DNA from: Datura wrightii
Lineage: Eukaryota; Streptophyta; Magnoliopsida; Solanales; Solanaceae
Assembly: GCA_035772735.1 (NCBI GenBank)
Contig: JASDFA010000018.1
Location: forward strand, 60,232,001 to 60,296,000
Length of the DNA stretch: 64,000 nt
Reading direction: 5' to 3'
Under the pieces are notes generated by a model. That model was given only the letters and a program-made list of their open reading frames with translations. It ran no database searches and had not been told where the DNA came from. Shown piece by piece: positions 1-12,245 of the stretch (the first letter of the stretch is position 1; every line of letters starts with the position of its first letter). A program made the translations under genes and the position numbers.

Positions 1-558
1 TCAACTCAGTCAGAATTACTAAAAATAAACCTAAGTGTGCTATTTATACTAGTGGAAATTTTTCTCGGAATAACAAGCAACGTGTCATGGAGTTCATCGC
101 GGAGCACTGCCTCCGTGACACGGTGCTAACGCGGACCCTCACTGGAAATTTATGTTTCAGGTAAATATAGGCAACGTGCCACGGCATGTAACGTGGGGCT
201 TGGTCAACGTGCCACGGCGCCGTCGCGAACCTTCACTGGAAATTTGCCAAAATAAATCATCCGAGGCAGACTGCCTCCGTGTAGCAGCGTGAGACGACTC
301 CATCGCGGAGCCCCTATATTTGCTGCTTTTCCTTGACCATTCCCACTGCTCGCTTCTGAGTCCATTCCCGATTTTCACCAACATGCAACTTAGCTTCCTA
401 AAATTACATTTTTCCTGCAAAACAACACTAATCATGTTGGTTAGTGTAAATTCACATTTTAACTACAAATCACATGAGAATGTACAAATAACGATAGATA
501 AACAAGACGAAATAGAGCATTTGAGCATCACTTGGGCATATAATTCTTCCCAAGATCA
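1..558 (-). repeat. Element A 3' LTR (partial, U3 and start of R)
   Basis: Positions 1-558 match 8263-8821 with scattered substitutions. The LTR ends on the plus strand in CCCAAGATCA, which is the U3 start read on the minus strand. A TATA-like box lies near 43-50 (minus), and a 40-bp palindrome at 82-121 sits upstream of it in transcription order. The remainder of this LTR lies to the left of the window. Confidence 0.9.
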
Positions 559-2327
559 CTTACCCCACACTTAAAACCTTGTTCTTCCTCGAACAATACT
601 CTCACATCTCATGCAACTGACACCCATGTATAGCTATTTTGGCTCGACAATTCAAGCTACGGCTATACCGATTATTTACTATAGCAAATCATCAAGAAAA
701 CATGCATAGTATCATCAACACAACGACATTCACCACATTAAGACCTCCTAGACTCAAGAATCGACTCTCGATCTCAGCAAACTCATGCAAATCAACTGAT
801 CAAGACATCCGACATGAAATTCAATCTCTCGTCAAGCATGTGCCCTCACAACACAAGAGAATTTCCCCTTTTTCAATCATATGATTTCCAAAGCATTACA
901 TGTAGGGGTATATGAACACGATTTCTCTCTCTCTCCCAAGGAATTCACATGCATCATGTCATGAACCACAGGCTTGCCTCTAGTGTATTACTCCACTAAT
1001 ATAAGGACGCGTGATGTAAGATCATGTAGACTTAACGGCTTGTAATGTAAGCTAAGGAACTAGTAAATACTGGGCTAACCAATAATATCATCTAGCCTCC
1101 TTAAGCGCTTTTCAATACATCCCACCATCATTATGGGCATTGTTTCTTCCTTCATCCTCCCATTCTTGACTTTTTTTCTTTATTTTTGTTCCCATATCTT
1201 TAAGCACACTCGACTTAATAACAAAGATTAGTTATATATCTTCATTTTATTTAAATTCGGCAAGTGCACCTTTGACCTTATCTTTACTTTCACCACTTCT
1301 GCTTTTCCTTCCTTTTCATAATTTTCACTCCTTAACACTGTGGAAAAATTATTTTCCTTGAGCGCTTAAGAGTTTTGGATCAAATTCACGGTTAATGAAA
1401 AGAAGGGATTAAGCTCGATTTCTACCTCTTCACGAAAGAAAAAAAATAGGCTAAAGGCTCAATGGGGCTAACTAGGATGTACATTCAAGGTAGGTATGAT
1501 AAGAAAAAAAACTTTCGGTTAAATTAAAGAAATGCCTACATCCTTTCCTACACTACACATCCTTCATTTCGTTTCGTACACACACCAGGCAAGTTCTAGT
1601 CACTTCACAATAGCATGGAAGAATCGAAACCTCACCTCACACTCATTGCACATGCCCAACTCAAGACTTATTCACAGACTCTTCAATCAGCTAATTACAA
1701 GAATTCAATATTAAGCCTCAATCACACCGAATCGAACTCTATGGCCTAGGTATCTCAACATGTTTCACATTTGTCTGCTTTCATACGAATCATCTTTGTA
1801 TCTCAATATCATGTACAACACACAATAAGAATTTTGAACCATGAAGTAGCGACACGTTTGGGAAACAAACAAAAGAAAGAAAATAAAAGAAAAGAACAAA
1901 ACTACTCTTATCGACTACATTTCCCTTAAGACGGTCGTCATCCATCCATCATAGGGAACAACCACTATTTACGACTTTGGTTCAATGGGACTATTCTCGG
2001 TAAAAGCACCGAAAACAAAGGCCGAGAAACCCAATCATAAAAAAATTCAACAAAAATATTTACACAACCAACTAACAACAACTCAACACAGCACACAACA
2101 GCTTTACATTCATTACGACACCGAATTACAATACAAAACATTCGCACAAAATCACAGGGTCACAATTTTTTTCACAACAGGCACCACAACACAAGACATA
2201 AATAAAAACCAAAACCGCAACAAAACATACAACACCTAACTACTCCCACCCCACACTTAAACCGAACACTGTCCCCAGTGTTCATCAAATTCAACATAGC
2301 ACAGAAGTAGGTGGTGAAACTCCCTGA
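559..2327 (-). other. Element A 3' noncoding region with polypurine tract
   Basis: There is no coding signal between ORF2 and the 3' LTR. The polypurine tract (plus-strand CTTACCCCACACTT, 559-572) directly borders the LTR. A 27-bp block at 1921-1947 is nearly identical in elements H and E. A pyrimidine-rich stretch at about 1140-1450 (purine-rich in element orientation) also has counterparts in E, F and H. Short open frames here are not conserved between copies and I do not call them genes. Confidence 0.75.
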
Positions 2328-3548
2328 TCAATCGAAGTATTCAACTTCTTCATCAGGTGTCGTTGCCTCGTCCCCCATATCAGAATCGCCCCCGCTGTCC
2401 TCATTTGACTCAACATTTGAGTCATCGCAGCGTGTCTCCTCATTAGTGGGGACATCATCATCTACAGGCTCCACAAAAGCTGGCCCCACTCGGTATAGAG
2501 CCCTGGCATTTTCGCCAAAGGGGTAATTTAGCTCGAGCTACCATAGCTCATCTTCTGTTGCTAGCCTCCCACCTATTCGCAACTGCAGCATCTGCATCCC
2601 ATACATGCGGGCCATATACTGATCATCCCGAGCATGTCGCTCGGCTAGTGTGAGAACTGGCCCGTGAGTGGTGTCGGCTGCCTTGGTTTTGGTAACGTCC
2701 AAGGCACGCCTATCCATTTGCGGGATGTAGTCTACGGCCTCCTCCGCAATGTCAAGGCCCCTTAGAAATGTGGTCAGCAAACCACCAAACCCGTACCTGT
2801 GCCCTTGATGCAAACGGGCCCTCTTCATGGCGGAGATGATCACCGCCCCAACATTTATCTCAAGCCCTTTCATCAGGGCATAAACCAAGCACACTAGATC
2901 CCGGGTGACATCTGTCATGTGCACCCTCGGGATCAGGCAGGAACACATAATTTTGAGCCAAATCCTGGTTTCCCTATTCATTTGAGAGTAAGGCAGTGTC
3001 TGATGGTAGCCCCTCTCCTTGTGCCTACTCCATCGTGCTGTTGAACGGGCTCCACACAGAGTGCGTCTGATATCCACATAAGGTGGAGTTATGTTCGGCT
3101 GCCGGAGTACATGGGCGTCTGTGTCCCGCACCCCCAATATGGCATTCAGGTGATGGGGCTCAAAGGTGACAACTTACCCCCTTATCTTGACGGTGTGACT
3201 ACGGAGTGTTGGGTTCCAGTTTGCATAGAACTCCCGAATCAAATGGATATTAAACTCCTTGGGCTCTTCAAAGATATAGTTCAGCCCGGCAGCGTCAATC
3301 CGGTGTACGATTTTGGGGAATTCCTGTGCAAGTGGATCCCTTGCAATGTGCTCCTCAGGGAAGTATTTGGTCTCCTTATGTTTTGCGTACCATTTCTTCC
3401 CTTCGTCTGTCGCCCATCAAGTTCCGTATTGATGGCGTTGGCCGCGTGGAACCGCTGGTGCTGCTGGAACTGCCGTTCCCAGTCTAATCCTTTTTCTCCC
3501 GGCGCCTGATGTAGATGCGCCCTTTCCTTTGTCTTGCCTGCTTGACAT
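2328..3548 (-). pseudogene. ORF2 of element A, 'putative plant transposon protein' type, with nonsense changes
   Basis: This is a 1221-bp coding track on the minus strand (ATG at 3548-3546, stop at 2330-2328). It has exactly the length of ORF2 in element H and aligns to it without obvious gaps. Readable landmarks include RWSRHKERGYHQ, WLKIMCSCLIPRVHMTDVTRD, a GHRYGFGG segment, HARDDQYMARMYGMQML, and an acidic tail ending in EVEYFD. At least two glutamine codons have become stops, one near 3173 and one at about 2535 after DELW. The function is unknown. I recall this family as a plant-transposon domain (Pfam Transposase_32) common in nightshades, but it shows no transposase catalytic motif I recognise. 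It occupies the position of the env-like gene in Athila elements. Confidence 0.75.
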
Positions 3549-3553
3549 CATTC

Positions 3554-4197
3554 CTGTCAAATAAAACAGACAGTCCCAATGTTATTCAAGTCAAAAAATT
3601 TGCTTCGATTAAGGTTGGGTTGAGTTAGGCCACCCCACACTTAGTCTTCAGCCACAATGAAAACAATTCAGCAAGACAATCATTCTTTTCCAATTTCTAT
3701 CAATCAACATGCCTCGTGCATTCAGATAAGTCAATGGCATAATTACTCTGTACTACTCAGACTTTGTACAACTAATCACAATATCACCATTGATTCCATT
3801 ACATCACATAGCACTTAGCCAAAATTTTCCTCTACAACCACAACCTATGCAATTCACCCATTTCATTTTCCCGAAAATTCCCTTATTTATTTAGCATATT
3901 CATCTATTTTCACAACATCATTTACATCACCCAACATGCACAACCCAATTATTTTCACATTTTCAACCAAATTTAGTTTCTTCCTATTCAAATTCCAACC
4001 CTAGCTACCAATTTCACAAAAATTCAATCAAACATGTATTTATCGAGTTCATATAATCATAACGATACTACGAACATCAATCAACAATAAATTCAATGAA
4101 TTCAAGCTCAATTTACACTTAGGGCAAGCTTTAGTCACCTCACATGCTCAAGAATTGAAAATTTCGGCAAAAATTGAGGTTAAGTTCAAGAACATAC
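3554..4197 (-). other. Probable intron in the ORF2 leader of element A
   Basis: On the minus strand a donor AAAG|GTATGT at 4198/4197 and an acceptor TTTGACAG|GAATG at 3554/3553 bracket 644 bp of AT-rich sequence, ending 6 bp before the ORF2 start codon. The diverged element H has a donor AAG|GTAAGT and an acceptor GACAG|GTACAATG in the same places. Splicing is inferred from sequence only. Confidence 0.55.
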
Positions 4198-4758
4198 CTT
4201 TAATTCGATGAACTCGAAGAAAAGTTGAAGAAAATTCGACCCATGGTCCGTGTCACATTGGGGAAGGAGGAATTTTAGGGGTCTTGTCGTAGAGGGGAGT
4301 GAGAAATGGGAAAAATGAGGGGTTTTCGGGGTTAAAAAGAGGTTTTTTCGCGCGGGTCACCCGGCGTCCCGGTGTGATCCGACGCGAATAACACCTCAAC
4401 GTGTCATGGAGGGTAACGCGGAGCACCCTCTCCGTGACACGGAGCCATCGCGCCAGCCTTCTGGAATTTGTAAAAATTCCAGCATTGGCTTCAACGTGTC
4501 ACGGAGGGTAACACGGAGGCCCTCCTCCGTGACACGGAGCCAACGCGCAGGCTCACTGTCTTGCCACTTTTTAATTTTTTCGCACCTCGATTTTTTCATT
4601 TGCGATCCTTTGCATTTTGGCCCTCCGTTCCACCTGAAAATCATCTCACAACAAGAAATTGGTTAGAATTCATAGGTTTCAAACACAACCACAATTTTTG
4701 TTTTTATTTTTTTTATTTTCTTTTTTTAACTAATTCTACTCATCTATTACAACAATTT
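4198..4758 (-). promoter_or_regulatory. Putative internal promoter and leader of ORF2 in element A
   Basis: The tract between the post-coding hairpin and the inferred intron is unusually GC-rich in its centre. Two 40-bp palindromic modules lie at 4401-4440 and 4496-4535, each with arms of the form GTGTCACGGAGG / CCTCCGTGACAC around a 16-nt loop. The same module sits in the LTR of this element (82-121 and 8344-8383) just upstream of the TATA box. The sequence from about 4210 to 4360 would be the transcribed leader. The promoter role is inference. Confidence 0.5.
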
Positions 4759-4776
4759 CACGGGTTGCCTCCCGTG
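4759..4776 (-). other. Post-gag-pro stem-loop, element A
   Basis: On the minus strand this reads CACGGG-AGGCAA-CCCGTG, a perfect 6-bp stem with a 6-nt loop. It is followed on the plus strand by GCAGCACTTGG and the GACGTC-containing tail also found in E, F and H. The stem sequence differs between elements while pairing is preserved. Confidence 0.6.
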
Positions 4777-4974
4777 CAGCACTTGGTTTACCATCGCGGC
4801 TCGACGTCATTGACACTCAATCATCCTCTAGAGTGACGGACGTCTTCTCTCCAATAACGTCCTCACCCCAGTAGTGCTTACACCGCTGCCTATTACCCAA
4901 GAACGTGGCACTTCGATCTTTTTGCCACACTCCAGTTTTGGGGTGTCCTTAATCGGTGGTTTTTCCACTGGATC

Positions 4975-7284
4975 TCAAGAATCAACAATATGAACAATAT
5001 CTGCTTTATTTAGCACGTTGATTGCTAAAAGCTCCTCATATATGGCCAGAAGCTTCGTGGCCTTGTACAGATCAAATACCTCCACCTTGTCATGCGCCCG
5101 CATGGTTAGCTGCCCTGCAGCTATATAAATCAATGCTTTCCCAATTTCCAAGAAAGGATGTCCCAAAATAAATGGGACTTCCGCATCCGGCTCAAAATTC
5201 AGCACAACAAAATCTACCAGGAAGATAAGGGAGCCCACTTGCACCAGCACGTCCTCCACTATGCCATCTGGTCTGGATAAAGAACGATCCGCTAACTGCA
5301 AGATCACTGTAGTTGGTCTAGGACTGCCCAAACCCGACTTCTTGAATACCGATGTTGGTATCAAGTTAATGCTTGCTCCCGAATCGCATAATCCGCGAGC
5401 TCGGATACTTTGTCCAATTGTAATTTGAATTGTAAAGCTCCCAGGGTCCTTGAGCTTTGTGGGCAACCTGTTCTGTATCCGAGAAGTGCACTCCTCAGTA
5501 AGCGCCACAGTAGCATACTCCGTCAGCCTATTTTTGTTGGCTACAATGTCCTTGATATACTTTTCATACTTCGACACTCCCTGCAAAACATCAACAAGAG
5601 GTAAATTAATGTGTACCTGTTTAAGCACCTCCATGAACTTTTTGAAACACTCTTCCTCCTTGTGTTTCTTTAATCTTTGAGGGAACTTGGGTGGTGGTCT
5701 TTATGGTTCAGCTTCCTTCTTCTTCCCCCTCTCATCATCGTATTCCCTTTCTTTCTCCACTGCTCCTGACTACTGAGGTGGTCTTTCTGGTTCCACGTCC
5801 TTAAGTTGTAAACCACTCCTTGTGGTCACTGCATTTACTTGCTTGGGATTCGGGTCAGTGTCACTCGGTAGTCCTCCTCTTGGCCTGGTGTTTTGAGCTC
5901 TAGCTAGTTGCCCAAATTGGTACTACAACGCCTTTGTAGCTAACTGATTGTTCTTTACATCTACCGCCAATTTCACATAGTCAGCCTGCAATTGATCTTG
6001 GTTAGCTATCATTGTTTTAAACATTTCCTCAATGTTGGGTGGTGGTGGTGGAGGAGGTGCATTGTTGCTTCTGTATTGAGTCTTATAGTTCTGCTTCCCT
6101 CCTTGATTTCTTTGTGCACCCTGATTCGAACTCTGCCCTTGATGGTTGTTCTACCCCAGGAGAAATTCGGATGATTCCTCCAATTAGAGTTGTAGTTGTT
6201 GCCATACTGTTGGTGATTATTTCTCTGTACATTACCAACAAAGTTCACTGAATCTTGATTTGCACCACAACACTCAGCTGAGTGTTCATTACTATTGCAT
6301 ACTTCACACCAAATCTGCTGCACTACATTAACTGGGGCTTGAGGTTGACTCAAGCTCATATTGCTGAAGTGGGTGTTAAGTTGATTTTGCAACGTAGCTA
6401 TCTGTGCAGCGATAGCTGTAAAACCATCCACTTCCAAGACTCGTACCGCTTTCCTTGTTCCTCCTCTAGAAGAGTCCGCATTCCACTCTGGATTTCCCTG
6501 CGAAATATGATTTAAAAAAGTATACAGCTCCTCATAAGTCTTTTCTAATGCTTGTCCCCAGCTGCTGAGTCTAGCAAAATTTTTGTGTGAGGTTCCAAAC
6601 CCTCTATGAAAGTATGCACCAGCACATCATTGGACTGGTGATGGTGAGGACAATCTCATAACATGGATTTGAATCTTTCCCAAGCTTGATACAGATTGTC
6701 ACCTTCTCTTTGTTTAAAACTTAGAATCTGATTTCTAAGTCTTGCTGTTTTCCCAGATGGAAAGAACCGTATCAAAAATTTTCTTGCAAGATCATCCCAA
6801 GTGGTGATGGAATTAGGTGGCTCAGCTTTCAACCACCTCTTTGCTTCTCCCAATAGTGAAAATGGGAACAATGTAAGCCTTACATAATCAGATGATACTC
6901 CAGCGGGGATGTAAGTGTCACATATCTCCAAAAAGTTTTGGAGATGTTGTGGATCCTCGTGAGGGAGACCTGTGAATTGCCCGCTGGTGTGCAGGAATTG
7001 CACCATATTTCTGTTTTAGCTCAAACCTCCCTCCTGGCTCGGGTTTGCGAATGCTTGTTGTAACATTGTTAGCATGTGGGATTGCCACTTCGCGAACCGG
7101 CCTAGCTGCCATTTCCTCGGGCACTAACACTGCCCTTACAAGTGGTGGATTCTGTTATTGCTCCAGGATTGTCTATCTGAGCAACTGCAGCTTTTTCTCT
7201 AGAGCTTCTCTCCTTTGACGATGAAATTTTCTTTCCGGCTCTAAGTATGAGTCCACCAGCTCCTTGTCTCTTGCCAGTGTTCAA
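4975..7284 (-). pseudogene. Gag-protease of element A, disrupted
   Basis: Minus-strand gag begins near 7284, where the N-terminal region is out of frame with the rest. The core gag domain reads in 7006-6656 (LPHEDPQHLQNFLEI, GEAKRWLKAEPPNS, FLIRFFPSGKTARL). A zinc knuckle with C-X2-C-X4-H-X4-C spacing follows at about 6310-6270 (WCEVCNSNEHSAECC). Aspartic protease lies in 5634-4975 with the active-site segment LCDSGASINL near 5400-5370 and a downstream ILGHPFLE motif. Several frameshifts and stops separate the pieces, so no full-length product is possible. Coding ends directly before the post-coding hairpin. The reverse transcriptase, RNase H and integrase expected after protease are absent. 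Confidence 0.85.
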
Positions 7285-7385
7285 CAGAACTCAATATTAT
7301 CAAAAGACAGGCTAAGATCAATTTGTCAGCACTATTATAGAAATCGTAAACTAACACTTAAGAAAACAATTTTACCAATTGCCAG

Positions 7386-7403
7386 TCCCCGGCAACGGCG
7401 CCA
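7386..7403 (-). other. Primer-binding site, tRNA-Asp type (element A)
   Basis: The minus strand reads TGGCGCCGTTGCCGGGGA, complementary to the 3' end of plant tRNA-Asp (GTC), the primer known for Athila elements. It lies six bases inside the 5' LTR. Confidence 0.9.
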
Positions 7404-7409
7404 AAAGCT

Positions 7410-8821
7410 TGTTCGGGCTGTTTCGCAACTACACGCAAGTGCACATGGTCGAACAAGTAGTAAAATGGCTAAAGTAAGCCAAGTATCGATCCCACAGGGA
7501 CTGAACCAAGGTAATAATCGAACTAAGTATTACTGAACTCTAACTCTAAAAATGCAGACAACAATTTTAAAGAGGATTTGAGAGTTTGTTTCCTAAGTTA
7601 TACTAATCTAAGACAAAATGATAAAATGAGTTTGAACTATAGTAATGAGCAAGCTGAGGCCAAAACGAACATGCAGGGAAGTAATTTATTGATACAATTT
7701 GGTTAATCTTTCCTTCGGTTGCTAGTCAAGAATTATTGCCTATGGAGAGAAACTTTCGTATTCTTCCCAACTTAAGAATCATGAACCTTCAACCTACATT
7801 TCTGTGATAAAAGAATTTCATGTTCTAGTCATACGAAACCGATTCCTTAATGGACTAATACGACTTCCAGATATATTTCTATTCTAAAGTTAAATCAATT
7901 CTCAATTTTCCCAAACTAAGAAGGGATCATATCCTACCAATTCACAACTTTCCAATTTCTTTCCTTTTCAAGATAAAATTGGATTTTTTAGATATACATT
8001 AACATTGGCCAGACATTAATGCAGTAAGAACAAGAATTGATAGAACAACCATGGAAGAAAAGATGAAAAACCAAAATGATCAACAACTACATTCCACTCA
8101 AATGTTCTTAACCTCAGCAAGAAGTGAATTTAGCCACTTATTTGTGGATTAAACATCATCAAATGAGTATAAATCATACAAACAATTGAAATAAAGGAGA
8201 AAGAGTTAGAGAAGAACCCTAAGATTTTCGTCCCCTCAACTGCCTGTAACCCACGTCCTTGCTCAACTCAGTCAGAATTATTAAAAATAAACCTAAGTGT
8301 GCTATTTATACTAGTGGGAATTTTTCCTGAAATAACAAGCAACCTGTCACGGAGTGCATCGCGGAGCACTGCATCCGTGACACGGTGCAAATGCGGACCC
8401 TCACTGGAAATTTATGTTCTAGGTAAATATAGGCAATGTGTGACGGCATGTAACGTGGGGCTTGGCCAACGTGCCACGGCGCTGTCGCGAACCTTCACTG
8501 GAAATTTGCCAAAATAAATCATCCGAGGCAGACTGCCTCCGCGATGGCAGCATGACACGGCTCCATCGCGGAGCCCCTATATTTGCTGCTTTTCCTTGAC
8601 CATTCCCACTTCTCGCTTCCGAGTCCATTCCCAATTTTCACCAACATGCAACTTAGCTTCCTAAAATTACATTTTTCCTGCAAAACAACACTAATCATGT
8701 TGGTTAGTATAAATTCACATTTTAACTACAAATCACATGAGAATGTACAAATAACGATAGATAAACAATATGAAATAGAGCCTTTGAGCATCACTTGGGC
8801 ATATAATTCTACCCAAGATCA
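7410..8821 (-). repeat. Element A 5' LTR
   Basis: A 1412-bp LTR, plus-strand ends TGTTCG... and ...GATCA. A TATAAATA box (minus) lies at 8310-8303 and the palindromic module at 8344-8383 is about 35 bp upstream of it. The U3 end is a small hairpin (CTTGGG...CCCAAG). Confidence 0.9.
8303..8310 (-). promoter_or_regulatory. TATA box of element A LTR
   Basis: TATAAATA on the minus strand, in the same context (CTAGTATAAATAGCAC) as in the LTRs of element H. It is the likely core promoter for gag transcription. Confidence 0.6.
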
Positions 8822-10643
8822 ACTGCAACTAAAATCAATATTAAAAAATAACAGTTTTTGGCTCAACTCTGACTAATCTATGAAGCCTCTAATAACTGGA
8901 GAATAGGTGTCTGGACAAAGCTCCCACGATTAGCTTAAGCTCTACTAAAATAAAATCAAAACTTTACTGAGACTCTCCAAAGTAGGAGACCTCGCCAAAT
9001 TTAGATGAAGTGAGATCCTAGCGAGCATCTGCTGCTTATCCCGTCTACCTATCTGTATCATAATAAGATTCATCATCAAGTGGCATTAGTATGTTGAATG
9101 TACTGTATGCAAAATGGTTGAATGAAACAATAGTTAAGTAAGAGTATCTGAATTAAAAGGATAAACTAAATGAAATAATCTAACTGAAATTGAATCTCTG
9201 AATGATGCATAAAACACAAGTATAAAAGATGTGTAAAACAATTATACAATAAAACTGTGTGTTAAAATAATACATATAAAAAATACATGTATATATGTAT
9301 AACTTTAGTTGGGAGTTCTCATAACCGACATACACCATGATTGAGCGCATTATATCCAACTTCTTACTCAAGTTGGGAGAGTCATCCAAAGCCTTGAAAG
9401 GGTAGAGAATGAAACTTAAAATGTGGATCCATACTAATCCCTTACCAGGGGCTATCTAAGGAGTCTCCCAAATTAACGACACGATCCTAACCTACGGTGA
9501 CTACGTAGTTCTGTGGCTTACAGGTTATCTGAACCCTTTACTCATCTCGATGCTAAATAATCCTCGTAAACTATGCTTATATAAATATGTCTATCTGAGA
9601 CAGCTGAAAATATCTTTTATAAAGCACTTTAGCTATAATTATAATAGATGTTTTAAAATCTCTATTGAGCCTTTCACTAAAAAATCTGTGCACTTTATGG
9701 AGGAACCTGACTCAAAATCTCTTAGAAAACTTGGGAGTTTCTATGCTCCAAATCTCTCATAAAACTTGTGAGCTTCTATTCTCAAAACTCTTGAATTTCA
9801 AAATAACAAGACTTTATTTTAACTTTTGAAAATCATGCTAATAATTGTACTTTCTAACTGAAAATCTCTTTGTGAAAACTCTCTTAAAAATGTACTCAAC
9901 TTCATGACAATAATGCAACTGGGTTCATGGGATAAGAGGCATCAATCATAATCAACCAATCAAGAGTCAATAGATATCATCAATAATCCATAGAGTAGAA
10001 TTATAATCAAGAATCAAGAGAAACAATATATATATATATATATATATATTCAACTTATAGGTAAAATACCCAATCAAGAAATTTGGGGAAAACCCTAGCT
10101 TTACTTCTATGAACCCTTTAATAAATGTAGGGCATGACAAAGAATAGGAAACCTCACTTAGGTTAGCCTTACATACCTACAGAAATGAACTTTTGACTCA
10201 AGCTTGAAGAAACCCTATGTAGAAGATGATGAATCCCTAGCTTCCTTGAGAGTTTGAGAGCTTTTGATTCTTGAACTTACATTGTAATAGGGAGGAATGA
10301 GAGTTTAGGCTAATAAAACCCTTAAATATACCCCTTAAAAATCCCAAAATGATTTGGTTTAGGTGGTAAAAATATGGGAAGTTACTACACTAACCCTAGA
10401 ATCCTGTCTATAAAATTACTCGCCCAGTGATGACGATTCACTGCATGACTCGTTGGGTAACTTGACTACTCGTGGTGACCACCATCACAACTAGAGCAAT
10501 ATGATCACTATCTGATCTCTTCATAATTCCTAGACAAAATAGATCATTACTGGACCTAACGAATCATTGCTTCTACTCGTTACCACTGAAGCTAGATTTG
10601 CAGATTCTATCATCCTCACCTCAAATCCTATTAGAACAAGCTA
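8822..10643 (-). repeat. Tekay-like LTR fragment X
   Basis: No coding potential. The tract has the layout of the Tekay-like LTRs elsewhere in the window: an internal CTACGGTGACTACGTAG hairpin near 9493, a splice-donor-like TAG|GTATGT (minus) near 10177, and ACTCGTT-type motifs at 10420-10600. It is cut on the left by element A and on the right by the next LTR. No internal region of this element remains, so its origin beyond 'Tekay-like LTR' is unclear. Confidence 0.55.
10027..10049. repeat. (AT)n microsatellite
   Basis: Uninterrupted AT dinucleotides inside LTR fragment X. Confidence 0.95.
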
Positions 10644-11437
10644 TGTCACAACCCGAACATAGGCCCAGATCGAGACAGGGGACAAAGAACCCCGAAAGGC
10701 TCCAAGTCGACCCATGGCATGAACATAACAACTAAGAGCATACTATAAGCAGATACTTATATAATAAAACATGCTTAAGTGGAATTCTGCATACATATCA
10801 ATCTAAAACAGAGTCAACAATGACAAGCTGATTTCTACATAATATTTGAAAAGCTTCTAACATAACTAATGAGCTGATGGGACAACATGACAAGTCTGTA
10901 ACTAAAATCACATAACAATGGATAATTGAATATCCTCGAAGGATATGGACTCACCAACACTGGCTATACAGGCTTGAGGGGAAAGCAAGACTAGTGATGT
11001 GGCTGAGAATGATCCCTCAAACTTGTATCATGAGACGATACAACATAAAGTATGCAGTCAGTACTTGGAATATACCAAGTATGCAAGGTAAGTAAAATGG
11101 ATAGTTAAAAATACATAAGAGTTCATAAGATTAGGATAGCATGATCATAAAGTAAATACCATAATATAAACATAAGGGCTCAAGGTTTTCAATCCATTCA
11201 TAATCCAATCATAATCATAGTCATAAGAGAAAACTTTATAAAAACATTGTTTGAGCCAAATTAACATAACATGACAATGAATAAATCATGAGGAACAATG
11301 GGAGGACTCATCTTAACTGAAACCATCATGATAGAGCTTACATGATGCCCCACTATTTTGCCCAAGTGGTCAGGACCGTCCTCATCTTGCTAGGCAGGGG
11401 GACGTGAGTTCGAGGTGATATCACAGGGATCCAATAA

Positions 11438-11469
<32 letters not shown>

Positions 11470-12245
11470 CACCTACGGTGGTATGTAGTTCTGAGACCAC
11501 GGGGTTTACCTGAACATCGGGTCTACTCAGTGCTAGATACTACTCCAAAAAATATGCACATGAGGGCTCATATAGTAATCGTAAAATCATTTATGAAATT
11601 CATGTCCAAATAAAATAACGCATGATGGATCCCACTTGAAATATATGATTAGCCATGAATAAGGGCCCATGAGTTGGCCAAGAGTCATAAATCCATAAAT
11701 CATGAAATTCATGCATACTTGTAAAATATGTACATACCGGATATTCATAAATCCATGATGAGTACTTGAGAGAAATCATATCATAAATCATAAATCATAA
11801 TTTAGGACTTAAGAAGATCAAGATCATAATGGAATCATAACTTGACTTTTCATGAAGCATATATAATTGGGCATAATTTAATTAAAATTTGAAACTATAG
11901 ATTAATAATCAAAATAGTTATAAAAACTGCCCATAGATCATAAACTATGATTTGATATGTGAAGGGAATTGACCCATAAATAGATCATAGAGGATTTCAC
12001 AAGAATTGGAATAAACCCTATAAGATCATGAAACTTGAATCTAGGATTGAACTTCATGAAATTGAGAAGAATTTTGAGAACGAAAGTGAAAGGAACCCTC
12101 ATTCATAGCCTCACATAACTGGATAAATCTGATTTGAACTCCCTTATGAAAGCCCAAAGGAAATTGGAGAGAAATTGGAGAAATTCTCCAAGCTTGATCT
12201 CCAGGGAAGAACTCTAATTTGCATGCATGGAATGGTAAGGCTTAG
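10644..12245 (-). repeat. Tekay-like LTR start, probably the displaced 3' LTR of element D
   Basis: Starts TGTCACAACCCGAAC and aligns along its first ~950 bp with the D 5' LTR at 63060-64000 at roughly 85-90% identity by eye, including the CTACGGT...GTAG hairpin near 11472. It is interrupted at 12246 by the LTR of D'. The terminal part of D's 3' LTR survives at 24470-24604, so these two pieces could be one LTR split by D' and F. Alternatively it is an unrelated solo LTR of the same family. Confidence 0.5.
11439..11473. repeat. (GT)n(AT)n microsatellite
   Basis: Compound dinucleotide tract inside the LTR, just before the conserved CTACGGT hairpin. A related AT tract is at 63869-63882 in the homologous LTR. 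Confidence 0.9.

Larger units (their letters stand above)
1..8821 (-). mobile_element. Element A: non-autonomous Athila-like LTR retrotransposon
   Basis: Reading on the minus strand the order is 5' LTR (8821 to 7410), tRNA-Asp-type primer site, gag, protease, a short post-coding hairpin, a leader with palindromes and an intron, ORF2, a long 3' noncoding tract, polypurine tract and 3' LTR. The 3' LTR runs off the window at position 1, about 850 bp short of complete. No reverse transcriptase, RNase H or integrase sequence lies between protease and ORF2, so the element must be mobilised by enzymes from another Athila-like element. Where the two LTR copies overlap they differ by roughly 5% by eye, so the insertion is not recent. 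The left target duplication is outside the window. It interrupts LTR fragment X at its right side. Confidence 0.88.

Noticed and set aside
7386..7403. tRNA-Asp gene fragment
   Set aside because: Only the 18 bases of the primer site match; there is no cloverleaf around it. The same applies at 44992 and 58295.
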